DNA of 64,000 bases from Mesorhizobium sp. GbtcB19 (GCF_019091085.1 NZ_JAGXJY010000003.1:186001-250000); one strand, 5' to 3'; positions 28,019-38,492 are shown, counted from the stretch's first letter. Program-made: numbers and translations. The notes: generated from the letters alone by a model not told the origin.

Positions 28019-28816
28019 TCAGTTCGACTGCGGGGCGCCGCCATAGATGTCGAAGTCGAAATACTTCTTCGAAATCTCGTCATATTTGCCGTTGGCGCGG
28101 ATCGCTTTGATGCCGGCGTTGAACTTTTCCTTCAGCGCGGTGTCTTCCTTGCGGATGCCGGCGCCGACGCCCGGTCCAAGCACCTCGTCGTCCGGGGCCA
28201 CCATGCCCTTGAGATCGCAGCAGGCCTTGCCCTGGTCCGACTTCAGGAATTCGCCGAGCGCGATGGAATCGGCCTGAACAGCGTCGAGACGGCCGGCGGC
28301 CAGATCGTTGTTGGCTTCGTCCTGCGTCTGGTATTCCTTGATCTCCTGCGCGCCGGTGAAATGCTTCTTGGCGTACACCGCATGCACGGTCGAGACCTGG
28401 ACACCGATCACCTTGCCCTTGAGATCGTCGGGCGTGGCACCGAATTTCTGGTCCTTCGGTCCGATGATGGCGGTCGGGGTGTTATAGTACTTGTCCGAGA
28501 AGTCGATCGTCTTCTCGCGCTCGGCGGTGATCGACATCGAGGAGACGATGGCGTCGATCTTCTTGGTGGTCAGCGCCGGAATGATGCCGTCCCAGGCGAC
28601 AGGGGTGATGACGCAGTCGAGCTTTTCTTCAGCGCAGACGGCGTCGACGAAGTCGATCTCCCAGCCCACCCATTTGCCGCTGGCGTCGGGCGAGGTGAAG
28701 GGCGGGTATGGCTCGGCGGCGACGCCGATCTTGACCTGCTCGGCCTTTGCCACGCCGCCCATCGCTGCAACGCCGAGGAGCAGCGCCGCCGCGAATGTCT
28801 TGAGAACAGTCTTCAT
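28019..28816 (-). CDS. periplasmic basic amino-acid binding protein (ArgT/HisJ-like)
   Basis: A 265-aa secreted protein. The signal peptide is MKTVLKTFAAALLLGVAAMGGVAKA (cleavage after AKA, residue 25). The mature protein starts EQVKIGVAAEPYPPFT, typical of the SBP family 3 that bind Arg, Lys, His, ornithine or opines, and contains the GWEIDFVDAVC and TPVAWDGIIPAL segments near 55-85. It delivers ligand to the two permeases downstream. The order ATPase, binding protein, permease, permease and a divergent arginine-type hydrolase suggest arginine or a methylated or guanidino derivative. Confidence 0.93.
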   Translation of the reverse strand: MKTVLKTFAAALLLGVAAMGGVAKAEQVKIGVAAEPYPPFTSPDASGKWVGWEIDFVDAVCAEEKLDCVITPVAWDGIIPALTTKKIDAIVSSMSITAEREKTIDFSDKYYNTPTAIIGPKDQKFGATPDDLKGKVIGVQVSTVHAVYAKKHFTGAQEIKEYQTQDEANNDLAAGRLDAVQADSIALGEFLKSDQGKACCDLKGMVAPDDEVLGPGVGAGIRKEDTALKEKFNAGIKAIRANGKYDEISKKYFDFDIYGGAPQSN

Positions 28817-28872
28817 GTCAGGACTCCCAGTTTGTTGTTGTTCCCGGTTTTCGCCCCGCTTGATGCCGGTTC

Positions 28873-29688
28873 CTAGCCGACATTGCGGAGGAATTGTTTG
28901 AGCCTTTCGGATTTGGGCGCGCCGAACAGCTGTTCCGGCGGACCTTCCTCCTCGACCAGCCCGTTGTAGAGATAGACGACGTGCGTCGCGACCTCGCGGG
29001 CGAACTTCATTTCATGCGTCACCAGCACCATGGTGCGCCCCTCGCGCGCCAGGTCGCCGATCACTTTCAGCACCTCGCCGACGAGCTCGGGATCGAGCGC
29101 CGACGTCGGCTCGTCGAACAGCATGACGCGCGGATTGATCGCCAGCGCGCGCGCGATCGCGGCGCGCTGCTGCTGCCCGCCGGACAGGAAAGCCGGATAG
29201 ACGTCGCGTTTCTCCGCCAGGCCGACGCGGGCAAGCAGCTTCTCGGCCTGGGCGATCGCCTCGTCGCGCTTGACGCCGAGCACATGCACCGGAACCTCGA
29301 TGACGTTCTCGATCAAGGTCATGTGGCTCCAGAGATTGAAATTCTGGAACACCATGCCGAGCCGGGAGCGGATGCGCTCGATCTGCCGGCGGTCGGCCGG
29401 AACCGTGTGGCCGTGGCTGTCGGCCTTGAGCTTGATCTCCTCGCCATTGACCCGGATGATGCCGCTGGTCGGATTCTCAAGGCAGTTGATGCAACGCAGC
29501 AGCGTCGATTTGCCGGAGCCGGAGCCGCCGATGATCGCGACAACCTCGCCGTCGCGCGCCGACAGCGAAACGCCTTTCAGCACGTGCAGCTGGCCGAATT
29601 TCTTGTGCAGGTTTTCGACGTGGATGGCTTCTGCGGCGCTGTTTTGCGCCTCGCCGGATCGGACTGCGGCAGCGTCCACCGCGCTCAC
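28873..29688 (-). CDS. polar amino-acid ABC transporter ATP-binding protein (HisP-like)
   Basis: A 271-aa ATPase with an extra N-terminal stretch of about 22 residues before the conserved core. Walker A is GGSGSGKST near residue 54, the signature LSGGQQQR near 165, Walker B VMLFDEPTSALD near 185, and the switch His in THEMKF near 225. It powers the two permeases encoded downstream. The GTG start (29688) has GAGGT before it. First gene of the five-gene minus-strand operon, divergent from the deiminase-like gene. Confidence 0.94.
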   Translation of the reverse strand: MSAVDAAAVRSGEAQNSAAEAIHVENLHKKFGQLHVLKGVSLSARDGEVVAIIGGSGSGKSTLLRCINCLENPTSGIIRVNGEEIKLKADSHGHTVPADRRQIERIRSRLGMVFQNFNLWSHMTLIENVIEVPVHVLGVKRDEAIAQAEKLLARVGLAEKRDVYPAFLSGGQQQRAAIARALAINPRVMLFDEPTSALDPELVGEVLKVIGDLAREGRTMVLVTHEMKFAREVATHVVYLYNGLVEEEGPPEQLFGAPKSERLKQFLRNVG

Positions 29689-29819
29689 CGGGTGACCTCT
29701 ATATGGTCGACGGCAGGTCGTCGAACGTCTATCCGGCTAATCAACATTACGCTGTACTGCCCGCTCCAGACTTCAGCATGGACCCGACAGCGCGAGCCCG
29801 TCAATCCCGCACATTACGG

Positions 29820-29844
29820 CACTTGCGGCGTTGTTGTGCAAGTG
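29820..29844. promoter_or_regulatory. inverted repeat in the divergent arginine-locus promoter region
   Basis: CACTTGC (29820-29826) and GCAAGTG (29838-29844) form a perfect 7-bp inverted repeat with an 11-bp spacer. TATAAATAG follows at once and would serve as a -10 region for the hydrolase gene. It is the best operator candidate for the TetR regulator encoded downstream. Confidence 0.5.
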
Positions 29845-29899
29845 TATAAATAGCCTTTCATGAAATTTTTTCGCTTTTTTTCACCTTAGAAGGGCATCG

Positions 29900-30772
29900 A
29901 TGAGCGCTTTCGGATCACAGTCCATGGCGGCGCCGCTGCGGCGCGTGCTGATGCGGTCGGCGGCCAACGCGATGCGCGGCGCCGACAGGGCTGCGTGGCA
30001 CTACGGCCCCGGGTTCAACCCGGCGAAAGCGGCTTCGCAGCATGCGGCTCTTGCCGCGCTGGTGGCGGCTTCCGGCGCCGAGATCGAATGGATCGAGGAC
30101 AAGGCCGACGGGCTTTCGGACTCGGTGTTCACGCATGACCCGTCGCTGATGACCGACCGCGGCGCGCTGATCCTGTCGATGGGCAAGCCGCTGCGTGCCA
30201 AGGAGCCCTCGTTGCACGAGGAAACCTACCGAAGGCTGGGCATTCCGATCCTCGGCCGCGTCGAGGCTCCCGGCCAGGTCGAAGGCGGCGATTGCGTGTG
30301 GGTGGATAGCCGCACGCTGGCGATCGGGCGCGGTGTCCGCTCCAATCAGGAAGGCATCCAGCAGGTTGCCAACCTGCTGACGCCGCTCGGCATTTCCGTC
30401 TACGGTTTTGATCTGCCGCTGTGGCAGGGCGAAGAGGCGTGCCTGCATCTGATGTCGGTGATCAGCCCGCTGGCCGACGACCTCGCGTTGGTCTATTCGC
30501 CGCTTCTCCCGGCGCCGTTCTATCAGCTGCTGAAGGCGCGCGGCATCCGGCTGGTCGAAGGCGACGCCGGAGAGTTCGCCGCTTCCAACGGCCTCAGCCT
30601 GAACGTGCTGCCGACCAGTCCGCACAAGGTGATTGCCGTTGCCGGCTTTCCCAAGACCAGAGCCGCGATGGAAGCCGCCGGCTGCACGGTTGAGATATTC
30701 GAAGCGGATGCGCTCTGCATTGCCTGCGAAGGCGGGCCGACATGCCTGACGCGGCCGATCCTGCGCCAATGA
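29900..30772 (+). CDS. arginine deiminase/DDAH superfamily hydrolase
   Basis: A 290-aa protein of the guanidine-modifying fold (arginine deiminase, dimethylarginine dimethylaminohydrolase). Family marks are FTHDPSLM near residue 73, QVEGGDCVW near 125, the CLHLMSVISP region near 183, and a C-terminal ACEGGPTCLTRPI in which Cys282 is at the place of the catalytic Cys. It would hydrolyse arginine, methylarginine or another guanidino compound. GAAGGG precedes the ATG. Divergent from a basic amino-acid importer and overlapping a TetR gene. The exact substrate is not readable. Confidence 0.85.
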   Translation: MSAFGSQSMAAPLRRVLMRSAANAMRGADRAAWHYGPGFNPAKAASQHAALAALVAASGAEIEWIEDKADGLSDSVFTHDPSLMTDRGALILSMGKPLRAKEPSLHEETYRRLGIPILGRVEAPGQVEGGDCVWVDSRTLAIGRGVRSNQEGIQQVANLLTPLGISVYGFDLPLWQGEEACLHLMSVISPLADDLALVYSPLLPAPFYQLLKARGIRLVEGDAGEFAASNGLSLNVLPTSPHKVIAVAGFPKTRAAMEAAGCTVEIFEADALCIACEGGPTCLTRPILRQ

Positions 30773-31413
30773 ACGCGCGCCGCAAGTTCCGTCGCGAGGG
30801 CGAGGAGCGGCGGCGGCAGGACCTGATCGATGCGACCCTGGACAGCGTGGCCGAACATGGTCTGCAGGGCGCGACCGTGCGCACCATCGCCTTGCGCGCC
30901 GGCGTCACCGCCGGGCTGATCCGGCATTATTTCCCAGGCAAGGAAGACCTGCTGCAGGAAGCCTATGCGGCACTCATGGGCCGCATGACCGAGCAGGCGA
31001 AAGCGGCCTTGGTCATGGAAGACGCCTCGCCGCGTCAACGCCTTGCGGCCTTCGTCACCGCCAACCTCAACGCGCCGATCATCGACCAGCGGGTGTTTTC
31101 GCTCTGGGCAACTTTCCTCGGCCGCGCCGGCGCGGATCCGACGCTCGCCCGCGCCCATCGCGAAGGCTATCTCGGCTTTCGCAACGAGGTCGAAGCGGTC
31201 GTGGCCGAAGTGCTCGCCGCCGAACGGCGCAAGCCGGACGCAGCTGAGCTGCGCCGCCATGCCATCGCGATCAACGCGATCATCGACGGGCTCTGGATCG
31301 AAGGCTGTCTGGCCGGCGAGATGTTCTCGCCTGGCGAATTGGCGGCGATTGGCATCAAAGCCATAGAGGCCGAGCTCGGCCTCGCGCCGGAAAAGCAATT
31401 CCAGGAAAAGTGA
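30769..31413 (+). CDS. TetR/BetI-type transcriptional regulator
   Basis: A 214-aa repressor. The N-terminal HTH (residues 15-60) reads ATLDSVAEHGLQGATVRTIALRAGVTAGL followed by IRHYFPGKEDLL, close to the BetI subgroup, and the rest is the helical ligand domain with a C-terminal BetI-like part. ATG 30769 overlaps the preceding stop (ATGA); an ATG at 30742 would add nine residues inside the previous gene. The last residues (QFQEK) and the stop lie in a copy of the palindromic repeat, so the C-terminus has been redefined by repeat insertion. Likely controls the arginine locus. Confidence 0.9.
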   Translation: MNARRKFRREGEERRRQDLIDATLDSVAEHGLQGATVRTIALRAGVTAGLIRHYFPGKEDLLQEAYAALMGRMTEQAKAALVMEDASPRQRLAAFVTANLNAPIIDQRVFSLWATFLGRAGADPTLARAHREGYLGFRNEVEAVVAEVLAAERRKPDAAELRRHAIAINAIIDGLWIEGCLAGEMFSPGELAAIGIKAIEAELGLAPEKQFQEK

Positions 31414-31438
31414 GAAGCGGTTTTCCGTCCGGAATTGC
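31395..31438. repeat. palindromic repeat copy overlapping the regulator's 3' end
   Basis: A 44-bp unit GCAATTCC ... GGAATTGC, the same as the tandem units at 23702. It supplies the last codons and the TGA of the TetR gene at 31411-31413. Confidence 0.9.
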
Positions 31439-31509
31439 GTAAGAAACAAGAGATAGAGCGGGTCGCTGTTTCCGTGGAACAGTGACCAAGCTGTAACGGG
31501 AGGAAATCT

Positions 31510-33090
31510 ATGACCACCATCGGCGAAGCGCTGATCACCTTGCTCGAAGCGCATGGCGTCGACACCGTCTTCGGCATTCCGGGCGTGCACACGGTCGAGC
31601 TCTATCGCGGCCTGGCGCGCTCGAAGATCCGCCACGTCACGCCGCGCCACGAGCAGGGCGCCGGCTTCATGGCCGACGGTTATGCGCGCGCCGGCGGCCG
31701 GCCGGGCGTCGCCTTCGTCATCACCGGGCCGGGGCTCACCAACACCATCACCGCCATGGGCCAGGCGCGCGCCGATTCGGTGCCGATGCTGGTCATCTCC
31801 GGCGTCAACGCCACCGACACGCTCGGCAAGGGTCTGGGCTTCCTGCATGAGCTGCCCGACCAGCGCGGCATGATGGAAAAGGTTGCGCTGTTTTCCGAGC
31901 GCATCACCGAGGCTCATCAATTGCCGGGCGCGCTTGCCCGCGCCTTCGCGCTGTTTTCGTCGGCGCGGCCGGGACCGGTCCATATCGAGATCCCGACCGA
32001 CGTCATGGTCAAGCCCGCCGACGGCATTGCGGCCGCGCTGAGCAATGCGGCGCCGCCGGCGCCGGACGCTGCGGCGATTGCCGAGGCGGCGAAGTTGATC
32101 AAGGCCGCCAGCCGCCCGCTGATCCTTTCAGGCGGCGGCGCCAAAAAGGCCGACGCGGCGTTGCGGCGTCTGGCCGAGACGCTTGGCGCTCCCGTGGTCG
32201 AAACCGCCAATGCGCGCGGCCTGTTGCATGGCCATCCGCTTTGCGTGCCGGCGAGCCCCAGCCTGAAGGCAGTGCGCGCGCTGATGGCGGAGGGCGATCT
32301 TGTGATCGCCGCCGGCACCGAATTCGGCCCGACCGACTATGACGGCTATGGCGACGGCGGCTTCGTGCTGCCGAAGAACCTGATCCGCATCGATATCGGC
32401 GCCGATCAGATCGCGCGCCGGCCGGTGACGGTCGGCATCCAGGCCGATTGCGCCGAGGGGATCCAGGCCTTGCTTGCCGCGCTTGGGCAGGACCATGTTG
32501 GCACAGAAGACGGCGAAGCCCGCGCGGCGGCGGGGCGAGAAGCTGCGTTGGCCGAGTTGAGGCCGGAATATCTGGCGCAGCTGCGCGCGGTGGAAATGAT
32601 CCGCGATACGCTGCCCGGCGCCATCATCGTCGGCGATTCGACCCAGCCGATCTACGCCGCCAACCTCTATTACGACCACGATCGTCCCGGCGGCTGGTTC
32701 AACGCCGCGACCGGCTTCGGCGCGCTGGGCTACGGCCCGCCGGCGGCGATCGGTGCGGCACTTGCCGTGCCCGAGGCGCCAGTGGTGTGCCTCAGCGGCG
32801 ATGGCGGCTTCCAGTTCACTCTGCCGGAGATCGGCGCCGCGCTCGATGCCGAAACGCCGGTCATCTTCGTCGTCTGGAACAATCGCGGCTATCGCGAGAT
32901 CGAGACCTCGATGCTCGATGTCGGCGTCGAGCCGGTCGGCGTGTCGCCGGCGCCGCCGGATTTCTGCAAGCTCGCCGAGGCCTATGGCATCGAGGCCGAG
33001 CGGCTGGCCGGGGTCGGCGGCCTGGCCGAGGCGCTGAAGCGCGCGCGGGCGGCCGGCAAGCCGCGCGTCATCGAAATCACCGTCGACTGA
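31510..33090 (+). CDS. ThDP-dependent decarboxylase, 5-guanidino-2-oxopentanoate decarboxylase (AruI)-like
   Basis: A 526-aa ThDP enzyme of the acetolactate-synthase fold. The catalytic Glu is in PRHEQGAGFMADGYAR near residue 48, and the ThDP/Mg site is GDGGFQFT ... NNRGY near 433-460. The N-terminus, ALITLLEAHGVDTVFGIPGV and VELYRGLARSKIRH, resembles AruI, which decarboxylates 2-ketoarginine to 4-guanidinobutyraldehyde in the arginine transaminase pathway. An unspecified acetolactate-synthase-like role remains possible. GGGAGGAAA precedes the ATG. The neighbouring importer, deiminase-fold enzyme and regulator make an arginine role likely. Confidence 0.85.
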   Translation: MTTIGEALITLLEAHGVDTVFGIPGVHTVELYRGLARSKIRHVTPRHEQGAGFMADGYARAGGRPGVAFVITGPGLTNTITAMGQARADSVPMLVISGVNATDTLGKGLGFLHELPDQRGMMEKVALFSERITEAHQLPGALARAFALFSSARPGPVHIEIPTDVMVKPADGIAAALSNAAPPAPDAAAIAEAAKLIKAASRPLILSGGGAKKADAALRRLAETLGAPVVETANARGLLHGHPLCVPASPSLKAVRALMAEGDLVIAAGTEFGPTDYDGYGDGGFVLPKNLIRIDIGADQIARRPVTVGIQADCAEGIQALLAALGQDHVGTEDGEARAAAGREAALAELRPEYLAQLRAVEMIRDTLPGAIIVGDSTQPIYAANLYYDHDRPGGWFNAATGFGALGYGPPAAIGAALAVPEAPVVCLSGDGGFQFTLPEIGAALDAETPVIFVVWNNRGYREIETSMLDVGVEPVGVSPAPPDFCKLAEAYGIEAERLAGVGGLAEALKRARAAGKPRVIEITVD

Positions 33091-33289
33091 AAGACTGGAG
33101 CGACCGTTGCTTGATCTATGCCGGCGCACCGGCAAACGGCATCGCCGGAGATGGTCCGACGCATGCAAAGACGCTGCGCCAGCCATGTCGATATTTCAAT
33201 TGAGTGACAACACGAAAGGCGCCACGTTCGAGGCTGGGGCGGCATAACCCGAGATATAATCATAAAAATATGACAGGAGCGGTCGGAGT

Positions 33290-33997
33290 ATGACGGAAAC
33301 GCTGAATGGCAGGCATATCGTGGTGACGGGCGGCACTGGGGCGCTCGGCGGTGCGGTTGTCGGCAGGTTGCTCGAACAAGGCGCGATCTGCCACGTGCCA
33401 AACGCCCACGCGGCAGCCCCGCCGCATTTTCCCTATGCAGCCCACGCCAGCGTGCATCTGGCGCATAATGTCGACCTGTCGGATTCGGCCAAGGTCGAAG
33501 CCTTCTACCATCAGGTGCCCGAACTCTGGGCCTCGATCCACCTTGCCGGCGGCTTCACCATGGCGCCGGTCGAAAAGATCGAGTCTGCTTCCTTCGCCGA
33601 GATGATGGACACCAATGCCCGCACCGCCTTTCTGTGCAGCCGCGCCGCGGTGCGCTCGATGCTGTCGTCCAATACGGCTGGCCGCATCGTCAACGTCACC
33701 GCGCGGGCGGCCCTGGAACCGCGCAAAGGTTCAGGCATGGTCGCTTATACGGCGAGCAAGGCGGCGGTCGCGGCCATGACGGTGGCGATGGCCGAGGAGT
33801 TGAAGCACAAGGGCATCCTTGTCAATGCGGTTGCTCCCTCGACGCTCGACACGCCCGCCAACCGCGCCGACATGCCCGACGCTGATTTCGCCAAATGGGT
33901 CAGCCTGGAAGCGGCCGCCGAGGCCATCGCCTATCTCGCCTCGCCGGCTAACCAGGCCATGAGCGGCACGCTGGTCCCGCTCTACGGCCGCGCCTGA
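33290..33997 (+). CDS. SDR family oxidoreductase
   Basis: A 235-aa classical short-chain dehydrogenase. The cofactor loop is TGGTGALGGAVV near residue 14, the NNAG-like position reads LAGG near 86, and the catalytic Tyr-x3-Lys is YTASKAAVAAM near 154; the Ser usually before it reads as Thr in NVTARAAL, and the enzyme is shorter than the usual 250 residues. The substrate is unknown. It stands alone, about 200 bp after the AruI-like gene, and may be a later addition to the arginine locus. Confidence 0.85.
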   Translation: MTETLNGRHIVVTGGTGALGGAVVGRLLEQGAICHVPNAHAAAPPHFPYAAHASVHLAHNVDLSDSAKVEAFYHQVPELWASIHLAGGFTMAPVEKIESASFAEMMDTNARTAFLCSRAAVRSMLSSNTAGRIVNVTARAALEPRKGSGMVAYTASKAAVAAMTVAMAEELKHKGILVNAVAPSTLDTPANRADMPDADFAKWVSLEAAAEAIAYLASPANQAMSGTLVPLYGRA

Positions 33998-34017
33998 ACA
34001 CTATCTCTTTGTTTTAC

Positions 34018-34060
34018 GCAATTCCGGACGGAAAACCGCTGACACTTTTCCTGGAATTGC
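34018..34060. repeat. inverted copy of the palindromic repeat
   Basis: GCAATTCC ... GGAATTGC in the opposite orientation to the tandem units; the flanking TTTGTTTTAC (about 34008-34017) and TCTGAT also match the unit ends. It lies between the SDR and the rpsA terminator. Confidence 0.85.
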
Positions 34061-34078
34061 TCTGATATCCCGACAAAG

Positions 34079-34112
34079 AAAAACCCCGCCGGATCGCTCC
34101 GGCGGGGTTTTT
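34079..34112. terminator. bidirectional Rho-independent terminator between the SDR and rpsA
   Basis: A perfect 15-bp stem (AAAAACCCCGCCGGA, loop TCGC, TCCGGCGGGGTTTTT) with poly-A and poly-T ends. It lies 27 bp after the rpsA stop and serves the convergent SDR as well. Confidence 0.95.
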
Positions 34113-34139
34113 GTTGTTCGTCGGTTGAAGAGGCTTGGC

Positions 34140-35837
34140 TTAGTTGCCCTGCTTCTTCAGCGCCGCGCCCAGGATATCGCCCAGCGAGGCGCCGGAGTCG
34201 GTCGAGCCGTACTGGGCGACCGCTTCCTTTTCCTCGGCGATTTCCAGCGCCTTGATCGAGACCTGCAGCTTGCGGGTCTTCTTGTCGAAGGCGATGACGC
34301 GGGCGTCGACCTTCTGGCCGACGGTGAAGCGCTCGGGGCGCTGCTCGTCGCGGTCGCGCGAAAGGTCGGAGCGCTTGATGAAGGTCTCGATGCCGCTGTC
34401 GACCAGCCGCACGTCCAGACCGCCATCCTTCACGCCGATGACCTCGCAGGTGACGACGGCGTTCTTGCGCAGCTCGCCGCTGTTGGCCGCTTCGCCGACC
34501 GTGTCACGGGCCAGCTGCTTGATGCCGAGCGAGATGCGCTCCTTCTCGATGTCGACGTCGAGCACCTGCGCCTTGACCATGTCGCCGCGATTGTACTCTT
34601 CGATGACCTGCTCGCCCGGACGGGTCCAGTCGAGGTCGGACAGGTGCACCATGCCGTCCACGTCGCCTTCGAGGCCGATGAACAGGCCGAACTCGGTCTT
34701 GTTCTTGACCTCGCCCTCGACCTGGCTGCCGACCGGATGGTTGCGCGCGAAGGCTTCCCACGGATTCTCCAGCGTCTGCTTGAGACCGAGCGAGATGCGG
34801 CGCTTGGCCGGGTCGACCTCGAGCACGACCACGTCGACTTCCTGGGTCGTCGACAGGATCTTGCCGGGGTGCACGTTCTTCTTCGTCCACGACATTTCCG
34901 AAACGTGGATGAGGCCCTCGATGCCCGGCTCCAGCTCGACGAACGCGCCGTAGTCGGTGATGTTGGTGACGGTGCCCTTGATCTTCTTGCCGATCGGGAA
35001 CTTGGTGCCGATATCCGACCACGGATCCGACTCGAGCTGCTTCATGCCGAGCGAGATGCGGTGGGTTTCCTGGTTGATGCGGATGATCTGCACCTTGACC
35101 GTCTGGCCGATGTTGAGGATCTCGGTCGGATGGTTGACGCGGCGCCATGCCATGTCGGTGACATGCAGCAGGCCGTCGATGCCGCCGAGGTCGACGAACG
35201 CACCGTAATCGGTGATGTTCTTGACCACGCCTTCGACCACCTGGCCTTCCTCGAGGTTCTGCACGATTTCCGAACGCTGTTCGGCGCGGCTCTCCTCGAG
35301 CACGGTGCGGCGCGACACCACGATGTTGCCGCGGCGGCGATCCATCTTGAGGATCTCGAAGGGCTGCGGGTTGTGCATCAGCGGGGTGACGTCGCGGATC
35401 GGGCGGATATCGACCTGGCTGCGCGGCAGGAACGCCACGGCGCCGTCGAGGTCGACGGTGAAGCCGCCCTTGACCTGGTTGAAGATGACGCCTTCGACGC
35501 GCTCACCCTTGGTGAACTTCTCTTCGAGACGCACCCAGCTCTCCTCGCGGCGAGCCTTCTCGCGCGACAGCATGGCTTCGCCAAGCGCGTTCTCGATGCG
35601 CTCGACATAGACTTCGACGGTGTCGCCGACCTTGAGGGAGGATTCCTTGCCCTTGGCGCCGAATTCCTTCAGCGGCACGCGGCCTTCGACCTTGAGGCCG
35701 ACGTCGATGATGGCCATGTCCTTTTCGATCGCGGTGATCGTGCCCCGGACAACCTGGCCCTCGCCGGAATGGCCGGCGGTGAATGATTCTTCGAGCATGC
35801 TCGCGAAATCGTCGCGAGACGGATTAGCTACTGACAT
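34140..35837 (-). CDS. rpsA: 30S ribosomal protein S1
   Basis: A 565-aa protein with six S1 OB-fold domains, which binds mRNA and unfolds leaders on the 30S subunit. Repeats of the DYGAFVDLGGIDGLLH and KIKGTVTNITDYGAFVE kind mark domains 3-4, and DRRRGNIVVSRR lies in domain 2. The start ATG 35837 begins MSVANPSRDDF and has AGGAG before it; the open frame's eight extra upstream residues are not part of the protein. It follows cmk on the minus strand in the conserved aroA-cmk-rpsA order and ends at a strong terminator. Confidence 0.97.
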   Translation of the reverse strand: MSVANPSRDDFASMLEESFTAGHSGEGQVVRGTITAIEKDMAIIDVGLKVEGRVPLKEFGAKGKESSLKVGDTVEVYVERIENALGEAMLSREKARREESWVRLEEKFTKGERVEGVIFNQVKGGFTVDLDGAVAFLPRSQVDIRPIRDVTPLMHNPQPFEILKMDRRRGNIVVSRRTVLEESRAEQRSEIVQNLEEGQVVEGVVKNITDYGAFVDLGGIDGLLHVTDMAWRRVNHPTEILNIGQTVKVQIIRINQETHRISLGMKQLESDPWSDIGTKFPIGKKIKGTVTNITDYGAFVELEPGIEGLIHVSEMSWTKKNVHPGKILSTTQEVDVVVLEVDPAKRRISLGLKQTLENPWEAFARNHPVGSQVEGEVKNKTEFGLFIGLEGDVDGMVHLSDLDWTRPGEQVIEEYNRGDMVKAQVLDVDIEKERISLGIKQLARDTVGEAANSGELRKNAVVTCEVIGVKDGGLDVRLVDSGIETFIKRSDLSRDRDEQRPERFTVGQKVDARVIAFDKKTRKLQVSIKALEIAEEKEAVAQYGSTDSGASLGDILGAALKKQGN

Positions 35838-36031
35838 TGTTTCTCCTGGAATGCCTCGCATTTCGAGCGGGGCGGGCGCCGTGGGTTAGCGTTGCGTTGA
35901 GCCTGCCGGCGTTCCGGGCTGAAGAGCCCTTGGCCGCTTTCAAGCGGCAAGTCTGGCGCATAAGAATGCTGGCAGGCTGGTTCCTGCCCGATATGGGTAT
36001 TTTCGCCGCCGACGGCAATCGAAAAACCTGA

Positions 36032-36682
36032 TCAGGCCTTGTTTCTTTTGGCGAGGGCCTCGTCAACGATCGCCATCGCCGCCAGAAACGCGGCCTCTAT
36101 AGCCATTTCGCTGGTATCAAGCAAGTGCGCGTCTGCCGCCGGCTTCAAGGGCGAGTCGGCACGGCCCATGTCGCGCTCGTCGCGGCGCTCGATATCGGCG
36201 AGGATGGTGGCGAAATCGGCGCTGCCGCCCATGCTCTCGATCTCGGCCAGCCGGCGCCGCGCCCGCACCGCCGCGCTTGCCGTGACATAGAGCTTGATGT
36301 CGGCGTCGGGGCACACCACGGTGCCGATGTCGCGGCCGTCGAGCACCGCACCGGGCGGTGCCTTGGCGAAGGCCCGCTGCTTTTCGACCAGGATGCGCCG
36401 GACTGTCGGGATGACGGCGACCTTGGAGGCCGCCTCGCCCACCGCATGCGCCGACAGCACCGTGCGGTCGAGGTTCGACAGATCGACCTGCCGCGCCGCG
36501 GTTTCGGCTGCCGAGACATTGTCCAGCGGCAGGCCGAGTTCTAGCAGTTTATGGGCAACGGCGCGGTAGGTGAGGCCGGTGTCGAGCAGGTTCAGCCGGT
36601 AATGGTCGGCGAGCCGGCGGGCCAGCGTGCCCTTGCCCGCGCCTGCGGGACCGTCGATGGCGATGGTGAAGGTTTGGGTCAT
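36032..36682 (-). CDS. cmk: cytidylate kinase
   Basis: A 216-aa kinase that phosphorylates CMP and dCMP with ATP. The P-loop is [16 protein letters not shown] (residues 10-25), the CMP-binding parts include [11 protein letters not shown] near 35 and DGRDIGTVV near 116, and the LID contains RARRRLAE near 140. It lies between aroA and rpsA, a conserved arrangement. The gap to rpsA is 194 bp without an obvious gene; upstream a palindromic repeat separates it from aroA. Confidence 0.96.
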   Translation of the reverse strand: MTQTFTIAIDGPAGAGKGTLARRLADHYRLNLLDTGLTYRAVAHKLLELGLPLDNVSAAETAARQVDLSNLDRTVLSAHAVGEAASKVAVIPTVRRILVEKQRAFAKAPPGAVLDGRDIGTVVCPDADIKLYVTASAAVRARRRLAEIESMGGSADFATILADIERRDERDMGRADSPLKPAADAHLLDTSEMAIEAAFLAAMAIVDEALAKRNKA

Positions 36683-36739
36683 AAGCGAGCCGTCGCGATC
36701 GAAAAGCGTGCTGAATAAGACAAGCGTCGCGATCCTTCA

Positions 36740-36897
36740 CACCCCCCTCTGTCCTGCCGGACATCTCCCCCGCAAGGGGGGAGATTGGCGGTTCGAGCGC
36801 CCCGCTCAATTCCGCAATGTTGGCGATTGGCGAAAGCCGGTGCGACAGCTGATCTCCCCCCTTGCGGGGGAGATGTCCGGCAGGACAGAGGGGGGTG
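36740..36897. repeat. inverted-repeat element between aroA and cmk
   Basis: Arms 36740-36785 and 36852-36897 are near-perfect inverted copies of about 46 bp (CACCCCCCTCTGTCCTGCC ... GGCAGGACAGAGGGGGGTG), each with an internal CTCCCCC/GGGGGAG hairpin. The 66-bp spacer between the arms carries no feature. It lies inside an otherwise conserved operon and may lower cmk expression by forming a stem. Confidence 0.85.
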
Positions 36898-36939
36898 CTG
36901 TCCCGCCAACATCTCAGTTCGGCTCCAACCCATCAGCCT

Positions 36940-38379
<1,440 letters not shown>

Positions 38380-38435
38380 TCATCCCCTTGGCGCAAGCCT
38401 TTGAAAAGCGGGTTTTGCGCACATGTCTTTTGGCT

Positions 38436-38464
38436 TTGACAGCGCCGTAAACTGCGGTTAAGGG
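38436..38464 (+). promoter_or_regulatory. candidate promoter of the FYDLN-protein gene
   Basis: TTGACA (38436-38441) is a perfect -35, followed after 17 bp by the weak -10 TAAGGG (38459-38464). The gene starts 29 bp further on. Confidence 0.45.
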
Positions 38465-38492
38465 GACCATTCTTTTATTGACGAGGCTTGCT

